Assembly (NCBI RefSeq): GCF_014207595.1
Contig: NZ_JACHGY010000001.1
Coordinates: forward strand, 186,001 to 250,000
Source of the DNA: Algisphaera agarilytica
GTDB lineage: Bacteria > Planctomycetota > Phycisphaerae > Phycisphaerales > Phycisphaeraceae
DNA length: 64,000 nucleotides
Direction of reading: 5' to 3'
Shown here one piece after another: positions 44,435-53,369 of the stretch. The translations under genes were made by a program, and so were the position numbers. Below the pieces are notes generated by a model. That model made no database searches, was not told the DNA's origin, and worked only from the letters and a program-made list of their open reading frames with translations. The first letter of the stretch is position 1, and each line of letters starts with the position of its first letter.

Positions 44435-45832
44435 TTATTCCCCGCCCCAATCCGGACCAACATCGTCATACGTAAGTGGCGATTCAAGTACCGCAAGGCC
44501 GGTGTCGGATTTCGGCGCTAATGGCTCAAGTGAATCCGCAGACAGATTCGCCCCGACCCGGCCAAATGCAGGGCTGCCCGATATCCGCCACAAGCCATCG
44601 CTTCCCACCACACCATCCAACTCAACCTCTTGCACCCCCTCACGCGGCGAAATCCCTAACGGGGCTCCATAGACCACATTGTTGATCCATTTCCAGTCCG
44701 TATCGATTCCGCCTTCGAAAATCGGAGCATGAGTTGAGTACAACATGTTGTTGGCGATAACCAAGGCTTCAGGCAAAAGTGAGCGGTTTCGTTCACCAAT
44801 CCCCCAATCAAAGGTAATCGCAGCACCCTTGACGTCAATGATGGTGTTGTTTTCAATCCGGACACGTTTGACCTGTTCGTACCCGTTGTCTTTCGTGTTG
44901 ACGATACCCGCCGCAAAAGAGATAGCACCGTCCATGCGATCATCGATCTGGGCTATGTAGTTGTTCCTGATGACATGGTCTTCACCGATGATGCGGATCC
45001 CACCCGAGCGTGGCTTTTCGTTACCAAGAAAGTAGTTCTGCTCAACCAGAGCTCTGTGCCCGTGACGCAAGGTCAATGTGCCGGCTGACTCGCGGAAGGT
45101 GTTCGCGCGGAACACGTTGTCACAGGCCTTATTTGAAATGATCTCGATTTCGCCGTCGACACGTTCGAAGAGATTTCTTTCCACCAACACCGCGGTGCTG
45201 GTCTCGTGGTATGTGCTTGTCCCGATGCGGATCGTTTCGAACCCGTTTCCGTCGCCCGGCGGACGGTCAAGAAAATGGTTGTTGTCGATACGGTGGTGGG
45301 TGGTGATCTGATCACTGACCCATACACACACGGTCACACCCGAGTGGTTCTGGCCTTTGAATCGGCAGTGATCCACGCGATTATGCTGGCCGTATAGCGA
45401 CACCCAGAAATAGCGGGTCTTGGGGTCTTCGGGGTTGTATTCCTTGATTTGCGTGTTCGTCAGCCGGCAGTGGACGGCGTCTCCCAACGGCCCGCGGAAT
45501 TGGATCACGTGACTCAGATCACCGGGTGCGCCGCCGACAAAATTGAGGCCGCTGACCATCAAATGACTGCCAGAGATTGAAAGGTTGGACCGGCCGGTTA
45601 GCGTGACGCCGCCAGGGGTCTGGGCTCGTAAGGTGATCGGGTCCGTCTTGGTACCGTGTCCGGCAAAGACAAGTTCGGCGTCGGTCCAAACCCCGTCGGA
45701 CATCACCACCGTATCGCCCGGCCGGATCGATTCCATTGCGGCCTCGAGTTCTTCAATATTCTGGACCACAACCTCTGTCGCATGGCTCAAGGAAAGCGGG
45801 CAAAGGAAAAGCAGTAGGACGAATAATCTCAT
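44435..45832 (-). CDS. PL6-family alginate lyase, short form
   Basis: 465 residues from the ATG at 45832, with signal peptide 1-19 (LSLSHA). The rest is a right-handed parallel beta-helix opening NIEELEAAMESIRPGDTVVMSDG. PL6 catalytic blocks are present: GEIEIISNKAC (about 229, with the calcium-site Glu residues and the Lys) and TLTLRHGHRALVEQNYFLG (about 256, with the Arg). It cuts alginate by beta-elimination; chondroitin/dermatan lyases are the alternative within the family, less likely beside PL7. It overlaps the stop of the long PL6 by 4 bp and ends the operon. It lacks the tail modules of its neighbour. Confidence 0.92.
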   Translation of the reverse strand: MRLFVLLLFLCPLSLSHATEVVVQNIEELEAAMESIRPGDTVVMSDGVWTDAELVFAGHGTKTDPITLRAQTPGGVTLTGRSNLSISGSHLMVSGLNFVGGAPGDLSHVIQFRGPLGDAVHCRLTNTQIKEYNPEDPKTRYFWVSLYGQHNRVDHCRFKGQNHSGVTVCVWVSDQITTHHRIDNNHFLDRPPGDGNGFETIRIGTSTYHETSTAVLVERNLFERVDGEIEIISNKACDNVFRANTFRESAGTLTLRHGHRALVEQNYFLGNEKPRSGGIRIIGEDHVIRNNYIAQIDDRMDGAISFAAGIVNTKDNGYEQVKRVRIENNTIIDVKGAAITFDWGIGERNRSLLPEALVIANNMLYSTHAPIFEGGIDTDWKWINNVVYGAPLGISPREGVQEVELDGVVGSDGLWRISGSPAFGRVGANLSADSLEPLAPKSDTGLAVLESPLTYDDVGPDWGGE

Positions 45833-48087
45833 ATCGATGACCTCAGTTTCTGTTCGGTTCTTGAGAAAAGCTGCGGTAGCACCAGGATCAACACCGCCAA
45901 ACCACCCGGCTCGGGGATCTGCAATTGCCCACTGATATTGGTTCCACCGGCGCCAAAATTGTCCGCCCAAACGGTGTAGTCCGCCGCATCGACCACGCCG
46001 TTTCCGTTGCCGTCTGCGGCGAGGTTGGTGGTTGAACCGAAGCTGTCGGCCCAGACGGTGTAGTCCGCCGCGTCTACCGTTCCGTTTAGGTTGTAATCCC
46101 CGGAGATGACCATTGCTTCCAGCAACGCATCGAGTTCACCGGAAGTAAGATCACTATCCATGTGAAATATAAACGCATCAAGCTGCGCATCACGCTCTCG
46201 GCGGCCCAAACGAAACTCCAGGGGCATACCGACGTTGGACTCGCTGATGACAAACGTCTCGCCCGTTACCCAATCAAATAGACCATCGCTAGACAACGTC
46301 TCGGTGACGCTTGGGTCTGCATCGAACCCGTCAGGAGAATAAAAAGAATCGGTCGAGCTACTGAATCCGCGCGCCCGGTAGTAAGCGGTATACACCCCCG
46401 CGTTGCTAAACAACAGGTCATAAACGGCGAGGGTTTCGTGGGAAACGCTCAGATCAGTACGGGACCCGGAGGGGGATTCGAGGGCTGCACCGTTCGAAGC
46501 CGCGACATCCTGAACGGCGGTCCACACGTCGCCGTCGCTGTCGGGGTCAAGGATGTGCGAGTAATCCTCGGCCTCAATCACGAGGTACGGCCCACTCGGT
46601 GCCGTGGGGATGCCGAGAATCCAATCCGCGCCGACGTCATCAGTGGTCAACGGCTTACGGACGATCTGCGCGGTTGAAAATTCATCGGCTCCGATGTCGA
46701 CCACACCGATACGGGCCTGGCCATCCATATCGGTGGTGATCGAACTGAGAGCGATTCCGCCTTCGATCGCGGGGCTGCTGGAAGACAGCCGCCACAAGCC
46801 ATCGCCCCCCACCTCGAGCAACGGATCGACTTCGTTGATGCCTGGGCGTGAGGGAATACCAAGGCTTGTGCCGTAGGCGATGTTGTTCTGCCAGGTCCAT
46901 CCACTGCCTTCATTACCATCGAACAGCGGGTCTTGGGAGGAGTAGATCAGGTTGTTGGCGAGGGTCACGTATTCGGCCAAAACAGTACGGTCGCTTGTGC
47001 CCAGGCCATGGTCGAGCTTGATGGCAGCACCATCGACATCAACAATCGTGTTGTTGGCGATCAGGGCGTTCTTGACCTGCTGATATCCGTTTGCGGGTGT
47101 ATTTTCGACACCCGCAGATATCGAGATTGCGCCATCGGCCCGGCCGTCGGTGTTGGCGATGTAGTTATTGATGATGACGTGATCTTCACCGATCACGCGG
47201 ATGCCTCCGGTACCGGCCTTGTCTTCCCCGAGAAAGAAATTGCCTTCTACGGTGGCACGATGGCCGTGGCGAAGGGTGAGGGTGCCGGCCGCTTCGCGAA
47301 AGGTGTTGTATTGAAAAGTATTCTCGTTCGACTTGTTCGAGATGATCTCGATCTCACCGTCGGTACGCTCGAAGAGGTTATTTTCGACGACAATGTTGGC
47401 GTTGGTGCTGCCGAAGGCACTGGTTCCCAACCGGATAGTTTCATAGCCGTTCTCCGGTCCCTGAGGTCGATCGGCGAAGTAGTTTGAGTCGATTCGGTGG
47501 TTGGCCGTACTGCCGTCGAGCCAGGCGACCAAGGTGACACCCGAATGGCTTTGACCGGAAAAGGTTGAGTGATCGACTCGGTTGTTTTGGCCGTAGAGCG
47601 AAACCCAGAAGTACCGCGTGCCCGAGTCGCTGGGGTTGTAGTCTTTGATCTGGGTATTGGTGACACGGCTGTAGCTGGCGTTGCCCTCCGAGCCACGGAA
47701 TTGGATGACGTGATCACCTTCGCCAAGCGATCCATTCTCGAAATTCAGTCCATCCACGACAAGGTGGCTACCGGAGATGGCAAGCATGGAGGTGCCGGTG
47801 AGCGTGACACCCCCGGGCGTCTGGGCGCGAAGCGTGATCTCGCTGCCAGTCGTACCAAAGCCCGCAAAGTCGATTTGCTGGTCCACCCATGTGCCGTTGG
47901 TCATCACCAGCGTGTCGCCGGGCTGGGCCGTCTGCATCGCGGCCGAGATATCCGCGGCAGAAGAGACCGCGATCTCAGCCGCACTAAGCGGCATTGCCAT
48001 ACAGAGCCAGGTAGATGAAAAACCTACCGACACCTGTATGAACAGTGCTTTTGAAAAACTAGATACCAAAACCGTATTCCAATTCAA
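45829..48087 (-). CDS. PL6-family alginate lyase with CBM-like, dockerin-like and PEP-CTERM modules
   Basis: 752 residues from a TTG at 48087; no in-frame ATG is nearer. Signal peptide about 1-37. The PL6 beta-helix spans about 38-450 with EIEIISNKS (about 249) and TLRHGHR (about 270). A jelly-roll region near 497-650 opens YLVIEAEDYSHI, like CBM6/35. Two calcium-loop repeats (GDYNLNGTVDAADYTVW, DGNGNGVVDAADYTVW; about 663-712) are dockerin-like. The end is a PEP-CTERM tail: P725-E-P, hydrophobic segment, basic end. An exosortase should anchor it at the surface. It is 52 bp downstream of the esterase gene. Confidence 0.92.
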   Translation of the reverse strand: MNWNTVLVSSFSKALFIQVSVGFSSTWLCMAMPLSAAEIAVSSAADISAAMQTAQPGDTLVMTNGTWVDQQIDFAGFGTTGSEITLRAQTPGGVTLTGTSMLAISGSHLVVDGLNFENGSLGEGDHVIQFRGSEGNASYSRVTNTQIKDYNPSDSGTRYFWVSLYGQNNRVDHSTFSGQSHSGVTLVAWLDGSTANHRIDSNYFADRPQGPENGYETIRLGTSAFGSTNANIVVENNLFERTDGEIEIISNKSNENTFQYNTFREAAGTLTLRHGHRATVEGNFFLGEDKAGTGGIRVIGEDHVIINNYIANTDGRADGAISISAGVENTPANGYQQVKNALIANNTIVDVDGAAIKLDHGLGTSDRTVLAEYVTLANNLIYSSQDPLFDGNEGSGWTWQNNIAYGTSLGIPSRPGINEVDPLLEVGGDGLWRLSSSSPAIEGGIALSSITTDMDGQARIGVVDIGADEFSTAQIVRKPLTTDDVGADWILGIPTAPSGPYLVIEAEDYSHILDPDSDGDVWTAVQDVAASNGAALESPSGSRTDLSVSHETLAVYDLLFSNAGVYTAYYRARGFSSSTDSFYSPDGFDADPSVTETLSSDGLFDWVTGETFVISESNVGMPLEFRLGRRERDAQLDAFIFHMDSDLTSGELDALLEAMVISGDYNLNGTVDAADYTVWADSFGSTTNLAADGNGNGVVDAADYTVWADNFGAGGTNISGQLQIPEPGGLAVLILVLPQLFSRTEQKLRSSI

Positions 48088-48139
48088 AGCAAGCGAAATG
48101 CATTCAACTCAACCCATTCCATTTAGCCCTAACGGACAC

Positions 48140-49663
48140 TCACCGGCTGTCCTGGGTAATGCCTTCCCAGTCATCGGTACGGAACGGCGAAGCAGGAAGG
48201 CCCTCCGCGTTAATCAGATTGGCCCAGTACGGGTTGTCCGCCCAGGCATAGCGCACCGCCAACGGCGTCTTGACCTTGGCTTCAGAGACGACCAACCGAT
48301 CACCTTCAACCACGGCTTTGGCCCAGCGGAACTTGCGGTCCGATCCGGCGATCACAAAGCCTTTGATGGGGCCTCCTCCTCGAGCTTCGAGGCCAGACCC
48401 GATGTTCTCGAACTCGAGATAAACCTTGTCGTCAACAATCTCATAACCGGTGTAGATCGGCCCGCTGTGGATGAGGTCATTACCATACGCCTCGGACAGG
48501 GCCCAACGCGCCAGCCGTTTGCCGATGGGCTCTTTATCAACCGGGTGGATGTCGGTGGGATCGCCGATATCGATCGTGACCGCAAGCCCAACTTCGTCTA
48601 ACTCCTGCGAGACATGCAGCTGTGCCTCCCGCAGTTCCGCCCAGCTATAGACACCAGGCGGAACGCGCGGCGGGACTTCGTAATTGGGCAGCTGCACCAC
48701 ACCAAATGGCAGAGAGCCCTGCCCCCAATGATCGCGCCATGAGTGAATCATCTCGCCGAGCAGTGGCTCGTACTGCATCGCCCGCCAAGTGTTCGACTCG
48801 CCTTGGTACCACACCGCCCCGCGCACCGCGTAGGGAATCAGCGGGTGGACCATCGCGTTGAACAAACCACCAGGAGCGTAGCGAGCCGGAGGCTCTGAAG
48901 GCTTCTTGGCCTGAGGATCACCTGCAGCGACCGCGGATTCGTAGGCTTTTAGATCCGCTTTGTACTTTGCGATACGAGCTTCCCAACGCTCGGGTATGGG
49001 GCTGAGTTCGGGATTGGCCGAGAGACGGCTCAGTGGTGTCCACGCTTCCGCGGGCGTGCCGCCATAGGCAGTGTGGATCAAGCCAACCGTCACACCGAGC
49101 TCACGCTGCAACTCCGCCCCCATAAAGTAGGCCACGGCACTGAACATCCGTGCCTCGGACGGCTCACATTCAGCCCAGCGGGCATCGACATCATCCTGAG
49201 GCTCGTCCGCGATAGCCCGATCAACACGGAACAGCCGGAGCCCTTCACGTTGTAGATCACGCTCGATTCTCTCATCGTCCCAAATCTTGATCAGGCGCAT
49301 ATCCATATTGGATTGCCCCGAGCAGAGCCATACCTCGCCGACCATGACGTCCACGAGTTTCAGGTCGGTGTTTCCCGAGTTCACTTTCAACTCGTAGGGA
49401 CCACCCGCGGGCATCGACTGAAACGCCGCCTTCCATCGCCCTTCCGCATCCGCCCGGGTTGTCACGGTTTGTCCATTGAAAACCAGCGACACTTCCTGCT
49501 GCGGCTCAGCCCATCCCCAAATGGGCACTTCCTTATCGCGTTGCAGCACCATGTGGTCGGCGAACACAGCTGGCAGCCTGAGCGATTGCGACATCGCGCT
49601 TGTCACACAAAAAAGCAGGATCAGCCACAAGCCATGAGTAGCGAGTAAACCACGGCTTTGCAT
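48140..49663 (-). CDS. Sialate O-acetylesterase-like SGNH hydrolase
   Basis: 507 residues with an N-terminal signal peptide (about 8-27). Catalytic elements: S118 in CSGQSNM, WYQGESN and the Asp/His pair in DPTDIHP. The opening LPAVFADHMVLQRDKEVPIWGWAE is the beta domain of this family. Its start overlaps the stop of the PL7 gene by 1 bp (TAATG), so translation is coupled. Such enzymes remove acetyl groups from sugars. In an alginate locus the probable substrate is O-acetyl mannuronate; sialic acid is not suggested by any neighbour. Confidence 0.9.
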   Translation of the reverse strand: MQSRGLLATHGLWLILLFCVTSAMSQSLRLPAVFADHMVLQRDKEVPIWGWAEPQQEVSLVFNGQTVTTRADAEGRWKAAFQSMPAGGPYELKVNSGNTDLKLVDVMVGEVWLCSGQSNMDMRLIKIWDDERIERDLQREGLRLFRVDRAIADEPQDDVDARWAECEPSEARMFSAVAYFMGAELQRELGVTVGLIHTAYGGTPAEAWTPLSRLSANPELSPIPERWEARIAKYKADLKAYESAVAAGDPQAKKPSEPPARYAPGGLFNAMVHPLIPYAVRGAVWYQGESNTWRAMQYEPLLGEMIHSWRDHWGQGSLPFGVVQLPNYEVPPRVPPGVYSWAELREAQLHVSQELDEVGLAVTIDIGDPTDIHPVDKEPIGKRLARWALSEAYGNDLIHSGPIYTGYEIVDDKVYLEFENIGSGLEARGGGPIKGFVIAGSDRKFRWAKAVVEGDRLVVSEAKVKTPLAVRYAWADNPYWANLINAEGLPASPFRTDDWEGITQDSR

Positions 49664-50475
49664 TACTCGGGCTCCGCAGAGTCAGCGGCCTCATCGGCAA
49701 CTGCAAGAGGCTCGGGCTTATCAAATGTATCGAGGAATACGAGGGATTCGAACTCGACCTTAGACGTGCCCGGGTCTTGGTTGTACACCCCAGCCTTGAA
49801 GTAGCTCGGCAAACCATTCCAGTAATTCACATCCATATCGACTTTGGTCTCGCCTTCAATCGTTACAACCATCCGCCCTTGGTGGATCACGATCTCCGCA
49901 TCGAAGAACCCATCGGGACGCGGGCCAAGGTCAATGTTCTTCGTCGCCAGGTTATCGAGCGAGATCGGCTTGCTGGGGTCTTGGGGGATGCGGATCGCAG
50001 CCCAGAGGTGATCCTGGGTCTTGCGGTAATCGCCTCGCCGTGTGATACGTAGCAGGGGCTTGTTGAGTCCGTCGTCACCGCTCTTCTTGTCATGAATCTG
50101 AAGGAAGGTGAACTGCTCAAGGCCAGGCGTTTCTGGGACATGGACGCGGACCCTGGCGAGCAGGCGTTGAGGTGTTTGGGTAGCGGTATCCCAATCACCG
50201 GTCATCTGGCGCAGCTCGGAACGCTTGCTATCGCCGGTGACCGTAAAGGTCATGTAACGCTTCGATTCATCGAGGAAGAAGTATTCGTTGGCTGCACCCC
50301 TGAACTTTCCCTGGTTGATCTTGGTGGGCGAACTCGTCGGGGCCTGGAGCTTCGAGTCATCCAACACCGATCGGAATTGCTCCAAGTCGTACGGCACAGC
50401 CTGGCTAGACGCGGGTTGCAACCCGACCATCAATACCACTGCCACGAATAATCGCATCTGTAATCGCAAGACCAT
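49663..50475 (-). CDS. PL7-family alginate lyase
   Basis: 270 residues. The three PL7 signatures are intact: R85-S-E-L-R-Q, Q126-I-H and Y225-F-K-A-G-V-Y-N-Q. These supply the Arg, Gln, His and Tyr of the catalytic groove. A signal peptide is present (SQAVPYD end). The ATG at 50475 has a GGAGG only 1 nt upstream; a TTG at 50469 would have it at 7 nt, and MRLF at 50457 is a third option. It makes unsaturated alginate oligosaccharides outside the inner membrane. The gene lies 42 bp after the symporter. Confidence 0.94.
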   Translation of the reverse strand: MVLRLQMRLFVAVVLMVGLQPASSQAVPYDLEQFRSVLDDSKLQAPTSSPTKINQGKFRGAANEYFFLDESKRYMTFTVTGDSKRSELRQMTGDWDTATQTPQRLLARVRVHVPETPGLEQFTFLQIHDKKSGDDGLNKPLLRITRRGDYRKTQDHLWAAIRIPQDPSKPISLDNLATKNIDLGPRPDGFFDAEIVIHQGRMVVTIEGETKVDMDVNYWNGLPSYFKAGVYNQDPGTSKVEFESLVFLDTFDKPEPLAVADEAADSAEPE

Positions 50476-50517
50476 GCCTCCATTTGAGTTGTTTATTTGC
50501 TATTCAAAAGCGAGGAA

Positions 50518-52308
50518 TCACGAGGGCTCTGCAGCAGTTTCAATCCCCATCGCCTCGGGCTTAGGTTGCGGTGCGCGCGAGCCCGCCCAATACAACAGGC
50601 CGCCGATTACCCCCACGAATCCGCCTACAAATAGGATGCCCAGCCGGCCCTCGAGCGGATTTGGCAGCACAATCAAGCAGCAGATGAACCCACCGATCAC
50701 GATGGCGAAACTACCCATGATTTTCAATTGACTCAGATCATTGCCCTCGCCGACCTCGGCCTTGAAGTCGATCGGTCGATGCATCTTCTCGAAGAATTCA
50801 TCGACCTGGCCTTGGTACGCAGGTGAAGCTGTCGGCCAGAACGGGATGGTCAACAAAAACCCGACCGCTCCCGCCGCGGAATTCGCAAAGACAACTGTCG
50901 CAAACGCCCAGGTAGTTCCAAATAGCGCTTCGCTGTAGAACCCCATGGCCGAAACCGTGAATCCCAGCGTAATCGAAGCGATCGCGGACCAGGCTGGGGC
51001 GCGGCGGATCAACAACGCCAGAAGCATCGGGATCGCCATAGGCAAGGCTAACATCGCGCCAACGTCAAGCATCAGGTCAAATACGCCCTTGCCATCCTGG
51101 GCCACAAAATACAACGTCAAGCCGATGATGGAGAGACCAAAACCCAGCGACGCGATCTGCGCCATACGCAATCGCGGTTTGGCATGATCCATCTTGACGC
51201 CAAACAGGCGAGCAAGCGCGGGAATGATGTCGCGAACCAACATGGCAGCGTTCTTGTTCAGGCCGCTGTCCATCGAGCTCATCGTTGCGGAAAGCATCGC
51301 AACCACCATCAGCCCGGTCATGCCGACCGGCAAGAGGTTCATGCTGGCCACGGCGTAAGACGCTTCTTTACGCTTGTCTTCCGCCATCCCCAATACGCCC
51401 ATGACATCGGCCTCAAACAACAACCGCCCGGTCATCGGGGGGATGAACCAGATCACAGACCCCATGACCATTAAAAGCCCGGCGAGCAAAGCCGCTTTAC
51501 GGGCGTCCAGGCCGGTCTTCACCGCGTAGTAGCGTTGCGACGCCATGACCGTATTCATCTTGACGATCTGTGCCAGGAAGATTGCCGACGCCCAAATCCA
51601 GGTGTACGTGTTTTTACCGGTGAATCGCCCTTCCTTGTTGATCACCGCGTAGTCATCGGTCAAGCCTTTGGAGTCGATCTGTGAGAACAAACCGCCAACG
51701 CCCCCGAGTTCCCGGAGGCAGAGGTAAGCCATCAGGATCGTGATCGGAATCAGAATCAGCGTCTGAAGGAAATCGGTCGCCATCACCGCCCAGCTGCCGC
51801 CGACGGTCGAGTAGATGAGCACGATAACCCCGATAACAATCACGACGTGCTCGACTTTGTAGCCAAAAACCGCCGAGCAGAAGATGGAGAGTCCAAAGAG
51901 CCATAACGAGGCATACGCAAGGCCAAGGACCACAAAAATCCAGGCGTAAAGTTGCTGAGTCGCCGGACCAAACCGCGCGCGGATGGCTTCGGGAACCGTC
52001 ACCACGCGCAACTGACGGAACCAGGGGGCAAAGATCACCCCCGCCACAAGATATCCCGCAGCGTTGGCCATGAAGATGATCATGACCGACCACCCCGCCT
52101 CGTAGGCCGCCCCAGCCGCCCCGGTAAACGTCCACGCGCTGAACTGGACCATAAACGCACTGGCCCCGACCAACCACCACGTGCCCTTACAGCCGTTACG
52201 GAAGTAATCGCTATCGTCTTTGTTGAACCGCTTGACGACTGCGCCGATCGCGATCAGCAAGACGAGGTAGACGCCAATGACGGAATATTCAATCCAACCG
52301 TTGGACAA
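50518..52308 (-). CDS. SSS-family sodium/solute symporter (putative oligoalginate importer)
   Basis: 596 residues from a TTG at 52308, no ATG being in frame nearby. About 13-14 hydrophobic segments are visible. The sodium-site region SAWTFTGAAGAAYEAG and the SSMDSGLNKNAAMLVRD block are typical of the solute:sodium symporter family. A long hydrophilic loop with a charged end sits after the 12th segment. Its place directly upstream of PL7, esterase and PL6 genes suggests uptake of uronate oligomers or monomers. It is not of the TonB type, so outer-membrane passage must use something else. Confidence 0.88.
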   Translation of the reverse strand: MSNGWIEYSVIGVYLVLLIAIGAVVKRFNKDDSDYFRNGCKGTWWLVGASAFMVQFSAWTFTGAAGAAYEAGWSVMIIFMANAAGYLVAGVIFAPWFRQLRVVTVPEAIRARFGPATQQLYAWIFVVLGLAYASLWLFGLSIFCSAVFGYKVEHVVIVIGVIVLIYSTVGGSWAVMATDFLQTLILIPITILMAYLCLRELGGVGGLFSQIDSKGLTDDYAVINKEGRFTGKNTYTWIWASAIFLAQIVKMNTVMASQRYYAVKTGLDARKAALLAGLLMVMGSVIWFIPPMTGRLLFEADVMGVLGMAEDKRKEASYAVASMNLLPVGMTGLMVVAMLSATMSSMDSGLNKNAAMLVRDIIPALARLFGVKMDHAKPRLRMAQIASLGFGLSIIGLTLYFVAQDGKGVFDLMLDVGAMLALPMAIPMLLALLIRRAPAWSAIASITLGFTVSAMGFYSEALFGTTWAFATVVFANSAAGAVGFLLTIPFWPTASPAYQGQVDEFFEKMHRPIDFKAEVGEGNDLSQLKIMGSFAIVIGGFICCLIVLPNPLEGRLGILFVGGFVGVIGGLLYWAGSRAPQPKPEAMGIETAAEPS

Positions 52309-52358
52309 TGTTCGCTCGCAGTAGCAAAGAATATCAGTGCGGGAAGAGGAAAAACAGA

Positions 52359-52378
52359 GTGTGCGTTTTACCGCTCAC
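52359..52378. promoter_or_regulatory. Candidate LacI-family operator upstream of the symporter
   Basis: GTGTGCGTTTTACCGCTCAC has 14 of 20 positions in two-fold symmetry (GTG-GCG-T..A-CGC-CAC), with centre at TTT/A. It lies 51 bp upstream of the TTG start of the symporter, the first gene of a five-gene lyase operon. A similar CGGTTTAACC is found at 54331-54340. A LacI regulator is encoded in the locus. Confidence 0.5.
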
Positions 52379-52418
52379 CCTATTAATTTGAGAGTTGTAT
52401 CCGGAGTGTGCCAATGAA

Positions 52419-53273
52419 TTATTGATGGCCGCCGTAGTCATACCCACGAGTCCCAAGGGGATCCCGTAGAGTAACCGCCGCCTCATCGGTTGTAACCGAA
52501 GCCGCATGGCCATCGACATAAACATAATTGGCTCGCGCATCGAATTCATCGAAGTCCAAACCGCTGTGGCGATCCGGCTCGCCGCCGCGGAAGCGGCGAT
52601 TGATGTCGGGATTAAGACGCCAGAACACGCTTCCGCTCGAAATCGTGGGCTTCAAACCATACGGTTCAAAACTATCACCATTAATGATCCAATTCGAGGG
52701 GCCGGTCATTTGATCATACTTGAACCAACCTGTAGTCGAATCGCCCGTACTGCTCGAGTCGTGTGGAGTTGGATCGTATTCAGGCCAATTCAAAGTAGTA
52801 GGGGTGGGTGTGCCGTTCAAAATTTGAGGGACTGATCCCTGGATCAAGTAGGGGCTCATACCATATCCCGTTTTTGAATCCCCAGTGCCAGTCGCTTCGG
52901 TACGCGACAGGTCAAACTCAGGGCATGTGAAGTTTTCGCTGATGAATTTATCACGATCGCCAGTTGCAATATCTCGTTTGGCCTGATTCATGGTGTAAGC
53001 CAATACTTCGTACCAGAACACATTGTTGCTGCCTGCACCGCTAGGATCTAGGTTGGTAAGAGACGTTAGCTGCTGGCCAGGTACGATTACATCCTTGTAG
53101 TCATTCCCATAGACCGCATGAGCTTGTCCAATACCGCGAAGATTGCTTAAACACGCCATATCGCGAGCTGCTTTTCGTGCTGCCCCCAGTGCAGGAAGCA
53201 AAATCCCAATCAGCAAAGCAATAATAGAAATCACCACTAAAAGTTCAATCAGGGTAAAAGCGTGACGTTTCAT
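52419..53273 (-). CDS. Prepilin-type protein with H-X9-DG tail
   Basis: 284 residues. The N-terminus has the type IV pilin/T2SS signal MKRHA^[18 protein letters not shown] with the conserved Glu at +5 of the mature protein. Hydrophobic residues to about 27, then a large extracellular domain with two Cys (ACLSN, FTCPEF), and the H-X9-DG signature in the [13 protein letters not shown] ... YVDGHAAS region near the end. GGAG lies 8 nt before the ATG. Planctomycete genomes hold many such proteins of unknown use; here it belongs to the alginate locus. Confidence 0.88.
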   Translation of the reverse strand: MKRHAFTLIELLVVISIIALLIGILLPALGAARKAARDMACLSNLRGIGQAHAVYGNDYKDVIVPGQQLTSLTNLDPSGAGSNNVFWYEVLAYTMNQAKRDIATGDRDKFISENFTCPEFDLSRTEATGTGDSKTGYGMSPYLIQGSVPQILNGTPTPTTLNWPEYDPTPHDSSSTGDSTTGWFKYDQMTGPSNWIINGDSFEPYGLKPTISSGSVFWRLNPDINRRFRGGEPDRHSGLDFDEFDARANYVYVDGHAASVTTDEAAVTLRDPLGTRGYDYGGHQ

Positions 53274-53330
53274 GGGACATCTCCGAGTGGAGTAAAGGTG
53301 TTCAGATAAGAAAAGCAGGGAAACTCCCGA

Positions 53331-53345
53331 CGCCGCCTCTCGGCG
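53331..53345 (-). terminator. Weak hairpin between the PEP-CTERM and prepilin genes
   Basis: On the minus strand CGCCG, loop AGAGG and CGGCG form a 5-bp stem, followed 8-25 nt later by a T-rich stretch (TTTCCCTGCTTTTC). It may attenuate rather than stop transcription between the two genes. Confidence 0.3.
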
Positions 53346-53369
53346 ACATCGGATAGGAGGGGATTCGAC

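Noticed and set aside
44287-44521. Two small open frames (one per strand) between tRNA-Ala and the PL6 gene
   Set aside because: They overlap the PL6 end in other frames, have no ribosome-binding site and no plausible protein character.
44435-48087. Chondroitinase B (dermatan lyase) identity for the PL6 pair
   Set aside because: PL6 includes chondroitinase B, but PL7, a PF05426-type lyase and ManD in the same locus favour alginate; no sulfatase is present.
48140-49663. Sialic acid metabolism
   Set aside because: Despite the family name there is no sialidase, NanA/NanE or sialic acid transporter near; context is polyuronate.
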